Assembly (NCBI RefSeq): GCF_036226365.1 | Contig: NZ_CP108462.1 | Coordinates: 2,584,501 to 2,648,500, forward strand | Length of the DNA: 64,000 bases | Direction of reading: 5' to 3' | DNA from: Streptomyces sp. NBC_01262 | Lineage (GTDB): Bacteria; Actinomycetota; Actinomycetes; Streptomycetales; Streptomycetaceae | Shown: in pieces, positions 43,761-52,385 of the stretch | Layout of the letters: the number at the start of each line of letters is the position of its first letter | How positions within the stretch are numbered: position 1 is the first letter of the stretch | Translations under genes and position numbers: made by a program | The notes under the pieces: generated by a model | Databases searched by the model: none | Told to the model about the DNA's origin: nothing | What the model saw: only the letters and a program-made list of their open reading frames with translations

Positions 43761-44773
43761 CGCGGGGCTCGCGGCCCGCGGTGCTGTTGCGCCGCGCCGT
43801 GGTCACCGTGACCGCCGCGGGCACCGGCTTCCTCCTGCTGGCCGCGCTTGCGCATGCGGCCCTGCACCCCGGACACGCCGACGGCTCGGCGCTGCGGCTG
43901 GCGTGGTGCGCGGTCCCCTTCGCGCTCACCGCGTATCTCGCGGCGCTGGTGGCGCGTACGGAGCCGAGCTGCCGCCTGTCCGCCGGTCAGCCGCTCGCCC
44001 TGGGGCGAGTACGGACCCTGGGCGCGGCGACGACGGCCCTGAGCTGCGCGCTGGGCAGCGCGGTCGCCCTGACGGCCTTTCAGCCGCCGGTGCCGCTGGC
44101 GGGGGCACTGACGCTGCTGGTCCTGCTGCCGGTGGCGGCCGCCGGCGCGGCGGCGCTGAGTCTGCGGCTGCCGCGTCCCGCGAAGGCCCCGGGCGGGCTG
44201 CCGTGGGGCGCGGCGCTGATCGCGATCGGCGTGGCGGTGGAGTTCTCCGCCGGTTCCGGGTCCGGGGTGCCGCTTCCCGGCGGGCTCGGCCGCGTCGCGC
44301 CCGCCGTGCTGTGCGGCTGGGCGCTGACCGCCGCCGGGCTGGTGCTGGCCGGGCCCGGGCTCGTCCACGCCTGCGGCCGGCTGCTCGCGGCCTGCCGCCC
44401 CGGTGCGCTGCGGCTGATCGCCGGACGAGCCCTGCAGGAGGAGGCCCCGCGCGTCGGCCGCCCGCTGGGGGTGCTGTGCGCCGTCGCCTCCGCGCTCTAC
44501 GCCACAGGGGCCGTCGCCCGCGTACGCCCCGCCGGGCCGCTCACCGCGCTGGGCATCGCACTGGTCCTCCTGGCCGCCCTCGCCGCCGCCCTCACCGCTA
44601 TGGCCGAGGCCCGCCAGGCCCGGCTGCCCGCGACCGCCGCCCTCACCGGGCTCGGCGCCCCGGCCTCGCTGCTGCGGGGTGCGGCGGCGCTGCGTACGGG
44701 GGTCGTGCTCGCGGCGGCGGTGCCGGCGACGTGGGCGGTGGCGGAGCTGGCCGGGCTGCGGCTGGGTTCCTGA
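43742..44773 (+). CDS. Integral membrane protein paired with the degenerate ABC ATPase
   Basis: A 343-aa, very Ala/Leu-rich membrane protein with roughly eight to ten hydrophobic helices and short loops; there is no large periplasmic domain like that of MacB/FtsX. The last segment before the C-terminus (LLRGAAALRTGVVLAAAVP) resembles the end of FtsX-type permease repeats. GTG 43742 overlaps the ATPase stop by 19 bp, so the two are translationally coupled. It is probably the permease of a small exporter or lipid/peptide ABC system; the substrate is unknown. Confidence 0.72.
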   Translation: MLSLRVARGSRPAVLLRRAVVTVTAAGTGFLLLAALAHAALHPGHADGSALRLAWCAVPFALTAYLAALVARTEPSCRLSAGQPLALGRVRTLGAATTALSCALGSAVALTAFQPPVPLAGALTLLVLLPVAAAGAAALSLRLPRPAKAPGGLPWGAALIAIGVAVEFSAGSGSGVPLPGGLGRVAPAVLCGWALTAAGLVLAGPGLVHACGRLLAACRPGALRLIAGRALQEEAPRVGRPLGVLCAVASALYATGAVARVRPAGPLTALGIALVLLAALAAALTAMAEARQARLPATAALTGLGAPASLLRGAAALRTGVVLAAAVPATWAVAELAGLRLGS

Positions 44774-44798
44774 CGGGGTGAGGCCTTTGCGGGTCCGG

Positions 44799-45524
44799 TC
44801 ACGCGAACAGCGGGTGGAACGCCCCGGAGGCGACGCTGGCCGCCAGTGCCACGGCCGCGACCAGCGCCGCACCGGCGACGAGCGCGGCATCGGCGCGGCG
44901 GAAGTACTGGCGCCGGGCCGATGTGCGCACCGCGCCGGAGTCGAAGCCCCGTGCGTCCATCGCCGCGGCGAGCCGTGTGCCGCGCCGGATCGCGCCGACC
45001 AGCAGCGTGAAGGCGGCGGAGGCGAACAGCCGTAGCCGGGCCACGGGGTTGCGGCCCGGATCGACGCCACGGGCGCGGCGCGCGAGGGTGATCAGCCGCC
45101 ATTCCTCGCCCAGGAGCGGGACGAGCCGCCAGGCGGCGAGCGTGCCGATGGCGAAGCGCGCGGGGAGGCGGGCGTTCTGGATGAGCGCGTCGGCGAGGTC
45201 GGTGGGGTCAGTGGTCGCGAAGGCGATGATCCCGGGCAGGGCGACCGCGAACAGCCGCAGCGCCAGGGCGAGTGCGGACATGGCGATGTGCTCGCGGTCC
45301 TGCGCGAACAGGAACAGGGTCAGCACCGCCCCGAGCACGCTCACCGCCAGCGGCCAGGCCCGGCGCGCCAGCGCCCCGTAGCGGATGCCGAAGAGCGGGA
45401 CGACCGCCAGTTCGGCGGCGAGCGCCACGGCGGGGGCGACCGGGTCCAGGCTGACCACCAGGGCGAAGGTGAGGACGGCCGCCGCTGCCAGTTTCGCGGC
45501 CGGATTGCGGGCGGCCAGGTTCAC
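44799..45524 (-). CDS. ykoC: ECF transporter T component (CbiQ/YkoC-like)
   Basis: A 241-aa transmembrane coupling protein of an energy-coupling-factor importer. It has about five helices and the conserved cytoplasmic motifs LARRARGVD (near 157-165) and AMDARGFDSG (near 206-215), the A-x-x-A/S-R-G signatures that contact the ATPase. The start GTG 45524 overlaps the ATPase stop (GTGA). It is the last gene of the riboswitch-controlled operon, and converges with the membrane gene ending at 44773. Confidence 0.88.
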   Translation of the reverse strand: MNLAARNPAAKLAAAAVLTFALVVSLDPVAPAVALAAELAVVPLFGIRYGALARRAWPLAVSVLGAVLTLFLFAQDREHIAMSALALALRLFAVALPGIIAFATTDPTDLADALIQNARLPARFAIGTLAAWRLVPLLGEEWRLITLARRARGVDPGRNPVARLRLFASAAFTLLVGAIRRGTRLAAAMDARGFDSGAVRTSARRQYFRRADAALVAGAALVAAVALAASVASGAFHPLFA

Positions 45525-46867
45525 TGGACCGCCTCCAAGGGGCGGGTGGCCAGCGGTAGTTCGCGGGCGCCGATCGCGGTGGTGAAGTCCGGGTCGTGGG
45601 TGACGGCGACGATGCCGTGCCCGTCGTCGCGCAACCCGGCCAGCAGGGCGACAAGTTCGGTCCACGTACGCCGGTCCTGGCCGAAGGTCGGTTCGTCGAG
45701 GATCAGCAGCCGGGGCGCGGCGGCCAGGGCGGTGGCCACGCTGAGCCGGCGCTGCTCGCCCCCGGAGAGGGTGTGCGGGTTGGCTTCGGCGAGCGCGTCC
45801 AGGCGCAGCCGTACGAGAAGGTCGTCCACGCGCGCCGGATCCGCCGCGCCCAGGGCGAGTTCGTCCCGTACTCGCGCCGTCACGAACTGGTGGGCGGGGT
45901 TCTGGAACACCGAGCCGATGCGTCCGGCCAGGGCGCGGGCCCGCCACTTGTGCGGCGGCTTGGCGCTGTCGGTGCCCGCAAGGGCGGCGGTGGCGGTGAC
46001 CGGGCTGCCGACCGGCTTGCGCAGGCCGCCCAGCTGGAGGGCGAGGGTGGTCTTGCCCGCGCCGTTGGGCCCGGTGACGGCCAGGGCCTCGGCGGCGCGG
46101 ATCTCGATATCGCCCTTGCGCAGCAGCGCTTCGCCTGGCGCGGTGCGCGGCATGCGCAGCTCGGGCGGATGGCCCGGGACCCACACACCGTCGGCGGCCA
46201 GTTCGTCGCCGTACTCGGCGAAGATCCGTCCGGGCGGTCCGTCGGCACGGATGCCGCCGCCGGGTTCCAGCACGATCACCCGGTCCAGCAACGGCACCAG
46301 CTCGGCGACCCGGTGCTCGACGATGACCATCGTGGTGCCGTCGAGGCCGGCCAGGGCGCCGCGCACCAGCCGGGCGCCGTCCGGGTCGAGGTTGGCGGTG
46401 GGCTCGTCGAGCAGCAGCAGTCCGGGGCGGGACACCAGCGCCCCCGCGAGCGCGAGCCGCTGCTGCTCGCCGCCGGAGAGCGCGGCGACCGGCCGGCCCC
46501 GGCCGTACGGGAAACCGACCCTGCGCAGCGCGTCGTCGACGAGCGGCCAGATGCGCTCGGCCGCTGTGCCGGTGTTCTCCAGTCCGAAGGCCACGTCGTC
46601 GCCGGTCCGGGCCATGACGAGCTGGGACTGCGGATCCTGGAAGACGATGCCCGTGCGATCCCGGACCTCGACGGTGCCCTCCCGCTCGCCCGACTCCGGC
46701 GGCAGCAGCCCCGCGAGCGCGGCGAGCAGCGTGGACTTGCCCGCCCCGGAAGGGCCGAGCAGCGCGACCCGCTCGCCGTGCGCGATGTCGAGGTCGACGC
46801 CGCGCAGCGCCCAACGGCGCCGCCCGGCGTGCCGGTGGCCGAAGCCCCGGAGGCGTACGACTGTCAT
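45521..46867 (-). CDS. ykoD: ECF transporter ATPase with two fused ABC domains (YkoD-like)
   Basis: A 448-aa tandem ATPase equal to an EcfA-EcfA' fusion. The first half has Walker A GPSGAGKST near 39, Q-loop FQDPQSQL, signature LSGGEQQR near 131, Walker B LLLLDEPTANLD near 153 and H-loop EHRV. The second half has Walker A GPNGAGKTT near 267, FQNPAHQF, LSGGEQRR near 363, LLILDEPTFGQD near 385 and VTHDPD. Both halves look active. It energises uptake of a thiamine precursor together with YkoE and YkoC. Confidence 0.92.
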   Translation of the reverse strand: MTVVRLRGFGHRHAGRRRWALRGVDLDIAHGERVALLGPSGAGKSTLLAALAGLLPPESGEREGTVEVRDRTGIVFQDPQSQLVMARTGDDVAFGLENTGTAAERIWPLVDDALRRVGFPYGRGRPVAALSGGEQQRLALAGALVSRPGLLLLDEPTANLDPDGARLVRGALAGLDGTTMVIVEHRVAELVPLLDRVIVLEPGGGIRADGPPGRIFAEYGDELAADGVWVPGHPPELRMPRTAPGEALLRKGDIEIRAAEALAVTGPNGAGKTTLALQLGGLRKPVGSPVTATAALAGTDSAKPPHKWRARALAGRIGSVFQNPAHQFVTARVRDELALGAADPARVDDLLVRLRLDALAEANPHTLSGGEQRRLSVATALAAAPRLLILDEPTFGQDRRTWTELVALLAGLRDDGHGIVAVTHDPDFTTAIGARELPLATRPLEAVQ

Positions 46868-46897
46868 ACGAGCCTCAGAGTTGGAGAGTTTCAGTCC

Positions 46898-47470
46898 TCA
46901 GACCGCGACGCGCTCCCGCCCGGACGGGAACGGGTCGAGCGCTCCGGTCTGGGCGAGGGACCTGGTCAGCGCGAGGCTGCCGAGCCCGGCGATGACGGCC
47001 GAACTGGCGATGACCAGCGCCGCATACGCGGTCTTCCAGCCGGTGCCGGTCGTCGGGTAGTAGAGCACGATGTCCAGCAGCGCGGCCGCCGCGCCGGCCA
47101 GCACCCCGCCCGCCAGCGCGGTGGGCCAGCGCCAGCTGCGGTACGCGGACAGAGCGAAGCCGAACTCGCCGGCGAGGCCCTGCAGCACTCCGTAGAGGAG
47201 CGTGACCAGGCCCCACGGGGAGCCGAAGAAGGTCGCGACGGTGGCGGCGACGACCTCGCAGAAGATGCCGGCGCCCGGCTTGCGGATCACCAGCGGGCCG
47301 AGGACCGCCGGCACCAGCCAGACGCCGTACAGGACGGCCCGGCCGGGCAGGGGGATGGCGTTGGCCGCGCCTTCCCACAAGGTGTTCCAGGCCCAGAAGA
47401 TGACGCCAAATGCGGCGCCGAGAACGGCGGTGACCACGATGTCGACGGTCCGCCAGCGATTGCTGCTCAT
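46898..47470 (-). CDS. ykoE: ECF transporter S component, YkoE family (thiamine/HMP)
   Basis: A 190-aa substrate-capture membrane protein with six helices. Its family-like segments are FGVIFWAWNTLWEG near 19-32 and GSPWGLVTLLYGVLQGLAGE near 82-101. The start is ATG 47470 (MSSNRWRT): the apparent upstream ATG at 47494 is the conserved TAATG of the TPP riboswitch and is not used. A GGGAG lies 8 nt before the chosen ATG, at the edge of the aptamer. Thiamine or its pyrimidine moiety (HMP) is the expected ligand, based on family and riboswitch. Confidence 0.9.
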   Translation of the reverse strand: MSSNRWRTVDIVVTAVLGAAFGVIFWAWNTLWEGAANAIPLPGRAVLYGVWLVPAVLGPLVIRKPGAGIFCEVVAATVATFFGSPWGLVTLLYGVLQGLAGEFGFALSAYRSWRWPTALAGGVLAGAAAALLDIVLYYPTTGTGWKTAYAALVIASSAVIAGLGSLALTRSLAQTGALDPFPSGRERVAV

Positions 47471-47477
47471 GATGGTG

Positions 47478-47562
47478 ACTCCCTTCGCCGGCATTACCCG
47501 GATCAGGTTCGAGGGTCAGCGGCCCGTGGCCGCACTCTCAGCGCTTCGCGCGCTCCCCTGTC
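47478..47562 (-). promoter_or_regulatory. TPP riboswitch (THI box)
   Basis: On the minus strand the aptamer reads GGGGAGC, GCTGAGAGTG (the pyrimidine-sensor helix), a variable GC stem, then GACCCTCGAACCTGAT, CCGGGTAATGCCGGCGAAGG. These are the diagnostic conserved blocks of the thiamine pyrophosphate riboswitch. It ends 8-10 nt before the ykoE ATG, next to its ribosome-binding site. Control by blocking translation initiation is therefore likely, as is usual in actinobacteria. Confidence 0.97.
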
Positions 47563-47610
47563 GGAATGTTCTGTTGTGTGATTTACGCCTGCGCACTGTA
47601 GCAGCGCAGG

Positions 47611-48717
47611 TCAGCGCTCGGAAGCCGCCAGCTGTCCGCAGGCCCCGTCGATCTCCTGGCCGCGGGTGTCCCGCACCGTCACCGGCACCCCGTGCGACTC
47701 CAGGGCCGCCACGAACGCCCGCTCGTCCTCCGGGCGCGACGCCGTCCACTTCGACCCGGGCGTCGGGTTGAGCGGAATCAGGTTGACGTGCACCCGGTGG
47801 CCCTTGAGGAGCTTGCCGAGCAGATCGGCGCGCCAGGCCTGGTCGTTGATGTCCTTGATCAGCGCGTACTCGATGGAGATACGGCGGCCCGATACGTCCG
47901 CGTAGTGCCAGGCGGCGTCCAGCACCTCCCGTACCTTCCAGCGGGTGTTGACCGGCACGAGGGTGTCGCGCAGTTCGTCGTCGGGCGCATGCAGCGAAAC
48001 CGCGAGCCGGCACTTGAAGCCCTCGTCGGCGAAGCGCAGCATCGCCGGGACCAGGCCGACCGTGGAGACCGTGATGCCGCGCTGCGACAGTCCCAAGCCG
48101 TCCGGCTCGGGGTCGGTGAGGCGGCGGATGGAGCCCACGACTCGGTTGTAGTTGGCGAGCGGCTCGCCCATGCCCATGAAGACGATGTTGCTCAGCCGGG
48201 CCGGTCCACCGGGGATCTCGCCGTCGCGCAGCGCGCGCATGGCGGCCACGATCTGGTGCACGATCTCGGCCGTCGACAGGTTGCGGTCCAGACCCGCCTG
48301 GCCGGTCGCGCAGAACGGGCAGTTCATGCCGCAGCCGGCCTGCGAGCTGATGCACATGGTGACCCGGTCCGGATAGCGCATCAGCACGGATTCGACGAGC
48401 GTGCCGTCGAAGAGCCGCCACAGCGTCTTGCGGGTCGTGTCGTCGTCGCACGAGATGTGCCGGACGACCGACATCAGCTCGGGCATGAGGTCGCCCGCGA
48501 GCTTGTCGCGCGAGGCCGCCGGGATGTCGGTCCAGGCCGCGGGGTCGTCCGCGTACCGCCCGAAGTAGTGCTGCGAGAGCTGCTTCGCGCGGAACGGCTT
48601 CTCGCCGAGCTCGGCGACCGCCTCCTTGCGCTCCGCGGGAGTGAGGTCGGCGAGGTGCCGCGGGGGCTTCTTGGCACCGCGCGGCGTGACGAAAGTGAGT
48701 TCTCCGGGCTTAGGCAT
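47611..48717 (-). CDS. rlmN: 23S rRNA (adenine-C2)-methyltransferase RlmN (dual-specificity)
   Basis: RlmN is a radical-SAM enzyme that methylates C2 of A2503 in 23S rRNA and A37 in some tRNAs. The 368-aa product has the cluster motif [10 protein letters not shown] (CxxxCxxC) near residues 130-139. [10 protein letters not shown] lies near 178, the SAM-binding STVGLVP near 220, and the late Cys in EIDGACGQL near 360 completes the Cys pair for the methyl-relay mechanism. The start is ATG 48717. The upstream end is near cdsA (70-bp gap). Confidence 0.95.
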   Translation of the reverse strand: MPKPGELTFVTPRGAKKPPRHLADLTPAERKEAVAELGEKPFRAKQLSQHYFGRYADDPAAWTDIPAASRDKLAGDLMPELMSVVRHISCDDDTTRKTLWRLFDGTLVESVLMRYPDRVTMCISSQAGCGMNCPFCATGQAGLDRNLSTAEIVHQIVAAMRALRDGEIPGGPARLSNIVFMGMGEPLANYNRVVGSIRRLTDPEPDGLGLSQRGITVSTVGLVPAMLRFADEGFKCRLAVSLHAPDDELRDTLVPVNTRWKVREVLDAAWHYADVSGRRISIEYALIKDINDQAWRADLLGKLLKGHRVHVNLIPLNPTPGSKWTASRPEDERAFVAALESHGVPVTVRDTRGQEIDGACGQLAASER

Positions 48718-48787
48718 AACGCCTACCAGTCTCCCACAGCGCGCAAAGCCCTCGGCCCGGCCCTGAGCCGGCCCCGGCGGCCGGTGT

Positions 48788-49771
48788 TCAGCCGGCTCCC
48801 ACGAAGACCACCAGCAGCAGCCACACCACCGGCGCCGTCGGCAGCAGGGAGTCGAGGCGGTCCATGATGCCGCCGTGGCCCGGCAGCACCTTGCCCATGT
48901 CCTTGATGCCAAGGTCGCGCTTGATCATGGACTCGCCGAGGTCGCCCAGCGTCGCGCTGGTGGCCACCGCGAGGCCCAGCAGCAGGCCTTGCCACCACTG
49001 GCCGTCGTCGATGAGGAAGTGCATCAGCAGGGCGCCCGCCGTCATGGCGAAGGTCACCGCGCCGACGAGTCCCTCGCGGGTCTTGCCGGGGCTGATGCGG
49101 GGGGCGAGCTTGTGGGTGCCGAAGCGCCAGCCGACCGCGTACGCGCCGGTGTCGCTGATCACCGTGAGGACGAGGAAGACGAAGACCCGCCAGGCCCCGT
49201 CGTCGGCGGCCAGCATCATCGAGACGAAGGTGGCCAGGAAGGGCACGTAGAAGGCGGCGAAGACGCCCGCGGTGACGTCCCGCAGGTAGTTCTCGGGCGG
49301 GTCGGTCATCCGCCACACCAGGATCGCCAGCGAGGTGAGGGCCATCGCCACCCAGGCACCCTCGGCGCCGCGCGCGTATCCGGCGATGACCATGGCGGCG
49401 CCGCCGACGGCGAGCGGGATGATGGGGGCGTGGATCTCCTTGCGCTCGGAGAGCCGTGAGGTGAGCTCCCAGAGGCCGACGACGACGGCCACGGCCACGA
49501 CGCCGACGAAGACCGCCTTGACGACGAAGAGCGAGGCGATGATCACCGCGCCGAGGCCGACCCCGACTCCTATCGCCGCCCGCAGGTTCCGGCCCGCGTT
49601 CTTCTTGGCAGGGCCTTGCCCGCCGTCCCCCGGCTCGGGGCGCTCGGCGGGGGCGGGCCCGGGCTGGGGGGCCTCGTCGCGGAACAAGGGGCCGCTCAGC
49701 CGAGCAGCCCCTTCGTTCTCGCCTCCCCAGGAGCCGGCGCGTGGCGAAGCTCCCCAGGAAGAGTCGTTCAC
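48788..49771 (-). CDS. cdsA: Phosphatidate cytidylyltransferase
   Basis: CdsA makes CDP-diacylglycerol from CTP and phosphatidate, in the membrane. The 327-aa product has a disordered N-terminus of about 60 residues (Gly/Ala/Pro/Glu-rich), then about eight helices. The diagnostic CTP-transferase signature near the C-terminus runs from [20 protein letters not shown] to [13 protein letters not shown]. It begins at GTG 49771. Upstream is frr, about 75 bp away, in the same direction. Confidence 0.95.
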   Translation of the reverse strand: MNDSSWGASPRAGSWGGENEGAARLSGPLFRDEAPQPGPAPAERPEPGDGGQGPAKKNAGRNLRAAIGVGVGLGAVIIASLFVVKAVFVGVVAVAVVVGLWELTSRLSERKEIHAPIIPLAVGGAAMVIAGYARGAEGAWVAMALTSLAILVWRMTDPPENYLRDVTAGVFAAFYVPFLATFVSMMLAADDGAWRVFVFLVLTVISDTGAYAVGWRFGTHKLAPRISPGKTREGLVGAVTFAMTAGALLMHFLIDDGQWWQGLLLGLAVATSATLGDLGESMIKRDLGIKDMGKVLPGHGGIMDRLDSLLPTAPVVWLLLVVFVGAG

Positions 49772-49846
49772 GGAGATTCGCCTCGCGTTTTCGTTCCGGC
49801 CGTCAGGAGAGGGCGTGAGATGGCGTGAGATGAGTACAGCAGATGA

Positions 49847-50404
49847 TCAGACTTCGAGCAGCTCGGCTTCCTTGTGCTTGAGCAGCTCATCCACCTGGTG
49901 AACGTACTTCGACGTGGTGTCGTCGAGCTCCTTCTCGGCGCGGCGCACCTCGTCCTCGCCGCTCTCGCCGTCCTTGACGAGCTTGTCGAGGGTCTCCTTG
50001 GCCTTCCTGCGCACGCTGCGGATGGAGATCTTGGCGTCCTCGGCCTTGGTGCGGGCGACCTTGATGTAGTCCCGGCGGCGCTCCTCCGTCAGCTGCGGGA
50101 AGACCACCCGGATGATGCGGCCGTCGTTGCTCGGGTTGACGCCGAGGTCGGAGTCGCGGATCGCCTGCTCGATGTTGCGCAGCGCGGAGCTGTCGAATGG
50201 CGTGATGACTGCCATCCGGGGCTCGGGGACCGCGAAGGAGGCCAGCTGGTTGATCGGGGTCAGGGCGCCGTAGTAGTCGGCGACGATCTTGTTGAACATC
50301 GCCGGGTGGGCACGGCCGGTGCGGATCGCGGCGAAGTCATCCTTGGCGACCACGACGGCCTTCTCAAACTTCTCCTCTGCCTCAAGGAGGGTTTCTTCAA
50401 TCAC
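49847..50404 (-). CDS. frr: Ribosome recycling factor
   Basis: RRF splits post-termination ribosomes with EF-G. The 185-aa product is full length, with [14 protein letters not shown] near 28-41, [14 protein letters not shown] near 50-63, [20 protein letters not shown] near 92-111 and a helical C-terminus ending [15 protein letters not shown] 50404 is chosen as start; it gives the typical [12 protein letters not shown]-terminus and has GGAG 7 nt upstream. The ATG at 50407 is just one codon earlier. Confidence 0.97.
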   Translation of the reverse strand: MIEETLLEAEEKFEKAVVVAKDDFAAIRTGRAHPAMFNKIVADYYGALTPINQLASFAVPEPRMAVITPFDSSALRNIEQAIRDSDLGVNPSNDGRIIRVVFPQLTEERRRDYIKVARTKAEDAKISIRSVRRKAKETLDKLVKDGESGEDEVRRAEKELDDTTSKYVHQVDELLKHKEAELLEV

Positions 50405-50508
50405 CATGTGCTCCGTTTTCAGAAGGCGGGGTCTCGCCCCTGCGCGCGTCTTTACCTGCACGGTGTCCGACCGGCAGCGTGTTGTCCATCCCCGTAACGA
50501 GCCGTCAC

Positions 50509-50532
50509 GGCTCTCGCTCAGCCGCGAGAGCC
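50509..50532 (-). terminator. Hairpin spanning the pyrH stop codon
   Basis: GGCTCTCGC (50509-50517) and GCGAGAGCC (50524-50532) form a perfect 9-bp stem with a 6-nt loop that contains the pyrH stop codon. In the pyrH-to-frr direction it could act as an attenuator or terminator, or shape mRNA processing. Confidence 0.55.
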
Positions 50533-51252
50533 CTGCTCGTTGACGAGCGTGCCGATCTTCTCACCCTTCACGGCCCGCGCGATGTTGCCCTCCGCGAGCA
50601 GCTCGAAGACGAGGATCGGAAGCTTGTTGTCCTGGCACAGCGTGATCGCCGTCAGATCCGCCACGCGCAGGTCGCGCGCGAGGACGTCGCCGTACTCCAG
50701 GGCGTCGAACATGACCGCGTCCGGGTTCTTGCGGGGGTCGGAATCGTAGACCCCGTCGACCCCGTTCTTGCCCATCAGCAGCGCCTGCGCGTGGATCTCC
50801 AGAGCTCGCTGCGCAGCGGTGGTGTCGGTGGAGAAGTACGGCATGCCCATGCCCGCGCCGAAGATGACGACGCGGCCCTTCTCCAGGTGGCGTACGGCGC
50901 GCAGCGGGATGTAGGGCTCGGCGACCTGTCCCATGGTGATGGCGGTCTGCACCCGGGTCTCGATGCCTTCCTTCTCCAGGAAGTCCTGGAGGGCGAGGCA
51001 GTTCATGACGGTGCCGAGCATGCCCATGTAGTCGCTGCGCGCGCGGTCCATGCCGCGCTGCTGCAGCTCGGCGCCGCGGAAGAAGTTGCCGCCGCCGATG
51101 ACGATGGCGATCTCGTAGCCCTCCCGGACGACCGCGGCGATCTCCCGGGCCATGGTGTGCACGACGTCGGGGTCGACGCCCAGTCCCCCTCCTCCGGCGA
51201 AGGCCTCACCGGACAGTTTGAGCAGGTACCGGCGGTGGGTGCTGTCTTCCAT
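50518..51252 (-). CDS. pyrH: UMP kinase
   Basis: The bacterial amino-acid-kinase-fold UMP kinase, making UDP in the cytoplasm. The 244-aa product shows [12 protein letters not shown] near 10-21, [11 protein letters not shown] near 51-61, [16 protein letters not shown] near 78-93 and the nucleotide loop near [12 protein letters not shown] (about 140). ATG 51252 is preferred because AGGAGA lies 5 nt upstream; GTG 51270 would add six residues. It follows tsf after a long gap with a strong hairpin. Confidence 0.96.
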   Translation of the reverse strand: MEDSTHRRYLLKLSGEAFAGGGGLGVDPDVVHTMAREIAAVVREGYEIAIVIGGGNFFRGAELQQRGMDRARSDYMGMLGTVMNCLALQDFLEKEGIETRVQTAITMGQVAEPYIPLRAVRHLEKGRVVIFGAGMGMPYFSTDTTAAQRALEIHAQALLMGKNGVDGVYDSDPRKNPDAVMFDALEYGDVLARDLRVADLTAITLCQDNKLPILVFELLAEGNIARAVKGEKIGTLVNEQGSRG

Positions 51253-51279
51253 GGGGTTCTCCTCGTGCACGTACGAAGA

Positions 51280-51328
51280 AGGCCATTGCCGCTCGGGTCC
51301 GTGATCGTTCCCTGTACGGCAATGGCCT
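51280..51328 (-). terminator. Strong hairpin between tsf and pyrH
   Basis: AGGCCATTGCCG (51280-51291) and CGGCAATGGCCT (51317-51328) form a perfect 12-bp stem around a 25-nt loop. On the transcribed minus strand it is followed by TTCTTC and then the pyrH ribosome-binding site. It is probably a tsf terminator or a partial attenuator giving separate tsf and pyrH mRNA levels. Confidence 0.7.
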
Positions 51329-51428
51329 CCTCGTCACAACTGCGGTCGGCAGGATCGGCGGCCGACTGCTACGACCCTATAGGGGCCGTCGGTCTGTCGT
51401 TGTCCTGGGACTCGACGGGGGTCGGGTC

Positions 51429-52265
51429 TCAGACACCGACGCGGAAGCGGGCGAAGCGCTTCAGCGTGACGCCGGCCTCGTCCAGGACCTTCTGGACGGT
51501 CTTCTTGCTGTCCTTGGCGAAGGACTGCTCCAGGACCGCGTTCTCCTTGACGTAACCGGTGACGCGACCCTCGACGATGCGGGCGAGCGCGGCCTCCGGC
51601 TTGCCCTCCTCGCGCGCGGTGGCCTCGGCGACGCGGCGCTCGTTCTCCAGCACGTCGGCGGGGATCTCCGCGCGGGACAGGAAGGTCGGGGCGAAGGCGG
51701 CGATGTGCTGCGCGACGTCCTTGGCGACCTCGGCGTTGGGCTTGTCCAGCTCGACCAGCACGCCGACCTGCGGGGGCAGGTCCGGGCTGGTGCGGTGCAG
51801 GTAGGAGGCGACGAAGCCGTCGGTGAACTGCGCGAAGCGGTCCAGGACGATCTTCTCACCGAGGGTGGCGTTGGCCTCGTCCACGAACGCCTGGACGGTC
51901 TGGCCCGCGTTGATCTCGGAGGCGAGCAGCGCCTCGATGTCGGCCGGCTTGCTGGCGGCGACGTGGGCGGCGATCGCGTCGGCGACGCCGACGAACTTGT
52001 CACCCTTGGCGACGAAGTCGGTCTCGCACTTCAGCTCGACGAGGACGCCCTCGGAGTTGTCGGCGGCGATCAGGGAGACGACGGCACCGTTCGAGGCCGA
52101 GCGGCCCTCGCGCTTGGTGACGCCCTTCTGGCCCTTGATACGGAGCAGCTCTACGGCCTTGTCGAAGTCGCCCTCGGCCTCTACGAGCGCGTTCTTGCAG
52201 TCCATCATGCCGGCGGCGGTCAGCTCGCGAAGCTTCTTGACGTCGGCGGCGGTGTAGTTCGCCAT
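51429..52265 (-). CDS. tsf: Elongation factor Ts
   Basis: EF-Ts recycles EF-Tu-GDP. The 278-aa product has the conserved N-terminal UBA-like segment KLRELTAAGMMDCKNAL near 11-27 and KGQKGVTKREGR near 44-55. The signature LVELKCETDFVAKGDKF is near 75-91 (Thr-Asp-Phe-Val-Ala contacts EF-Tu). The compact form without a long C-terminal coil is typical of actinobacteria. The start is ATG 52265, in the usual order rpsB-tsf. Confidence 0.97.
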   Translation of the reverse strand: MANYTAADVKKLRELTAAGMMDCKNALVEAEGDFDKAVELLRIKGQKGVTKREGRSASNGAVVSLIAADNSEGVLVELKCETDFVAKGDKFVGVADAIAAHVAASKPADIEALLASEINAGQTVQAFVDEANATLGEKIVLDRFAQFTDGFVASYLHRTSPDLPPQVGVLVELDKPNAEVAKDVAQHIAAFAPTFLSRAEIPADVLENERRVAEATAREEGKPEAALARIVEGRVTGYVKENAVLEQSFAKDSKKTVQKVLDEAGVTLKRFARFRVGV

Positions 52266-52326
52266 GGTCGCTAAGTCTCTTCTCGGAAAGTCGGTGAAAC
52301 CGGTGAATCCGGTGGTGGTACGGGTT

Positions 52327-52354
52327 GACGGCGGGGGCCGGAGCCCCCGCCGTC
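52327..52354 (-). terminator. GC hairpin between rpsB and tsf
   Basis: GACGGCGGGGGC (52327-52338) and GCCCCCGCCGTC (52343-52354) pair perfectly over 12 bp with a 4-nt loop. It lies 32 bp after the rpsB stop. It could attenuate read-through into tsf, which would let S2 and EF-Ts be made in different amounts from one promoter. Confidence 0.75.
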
Positions 52355-52385
52355 ATCAGCCGTGTTCTCTCAGCGGAAGCTGAGG

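Noticed and set aside
47471..47494. Longer ykoE start at 47494
   Set aside because: This ATG is the conserved part of the TPP aptamer, and no ribosome-binding site precedes it.
52327..52354. Possible small RNA gene in the rpsB-tsf gap
   Set aside because: The hairpin is explained as attenuator or terminator; no promoter of its own is visible.
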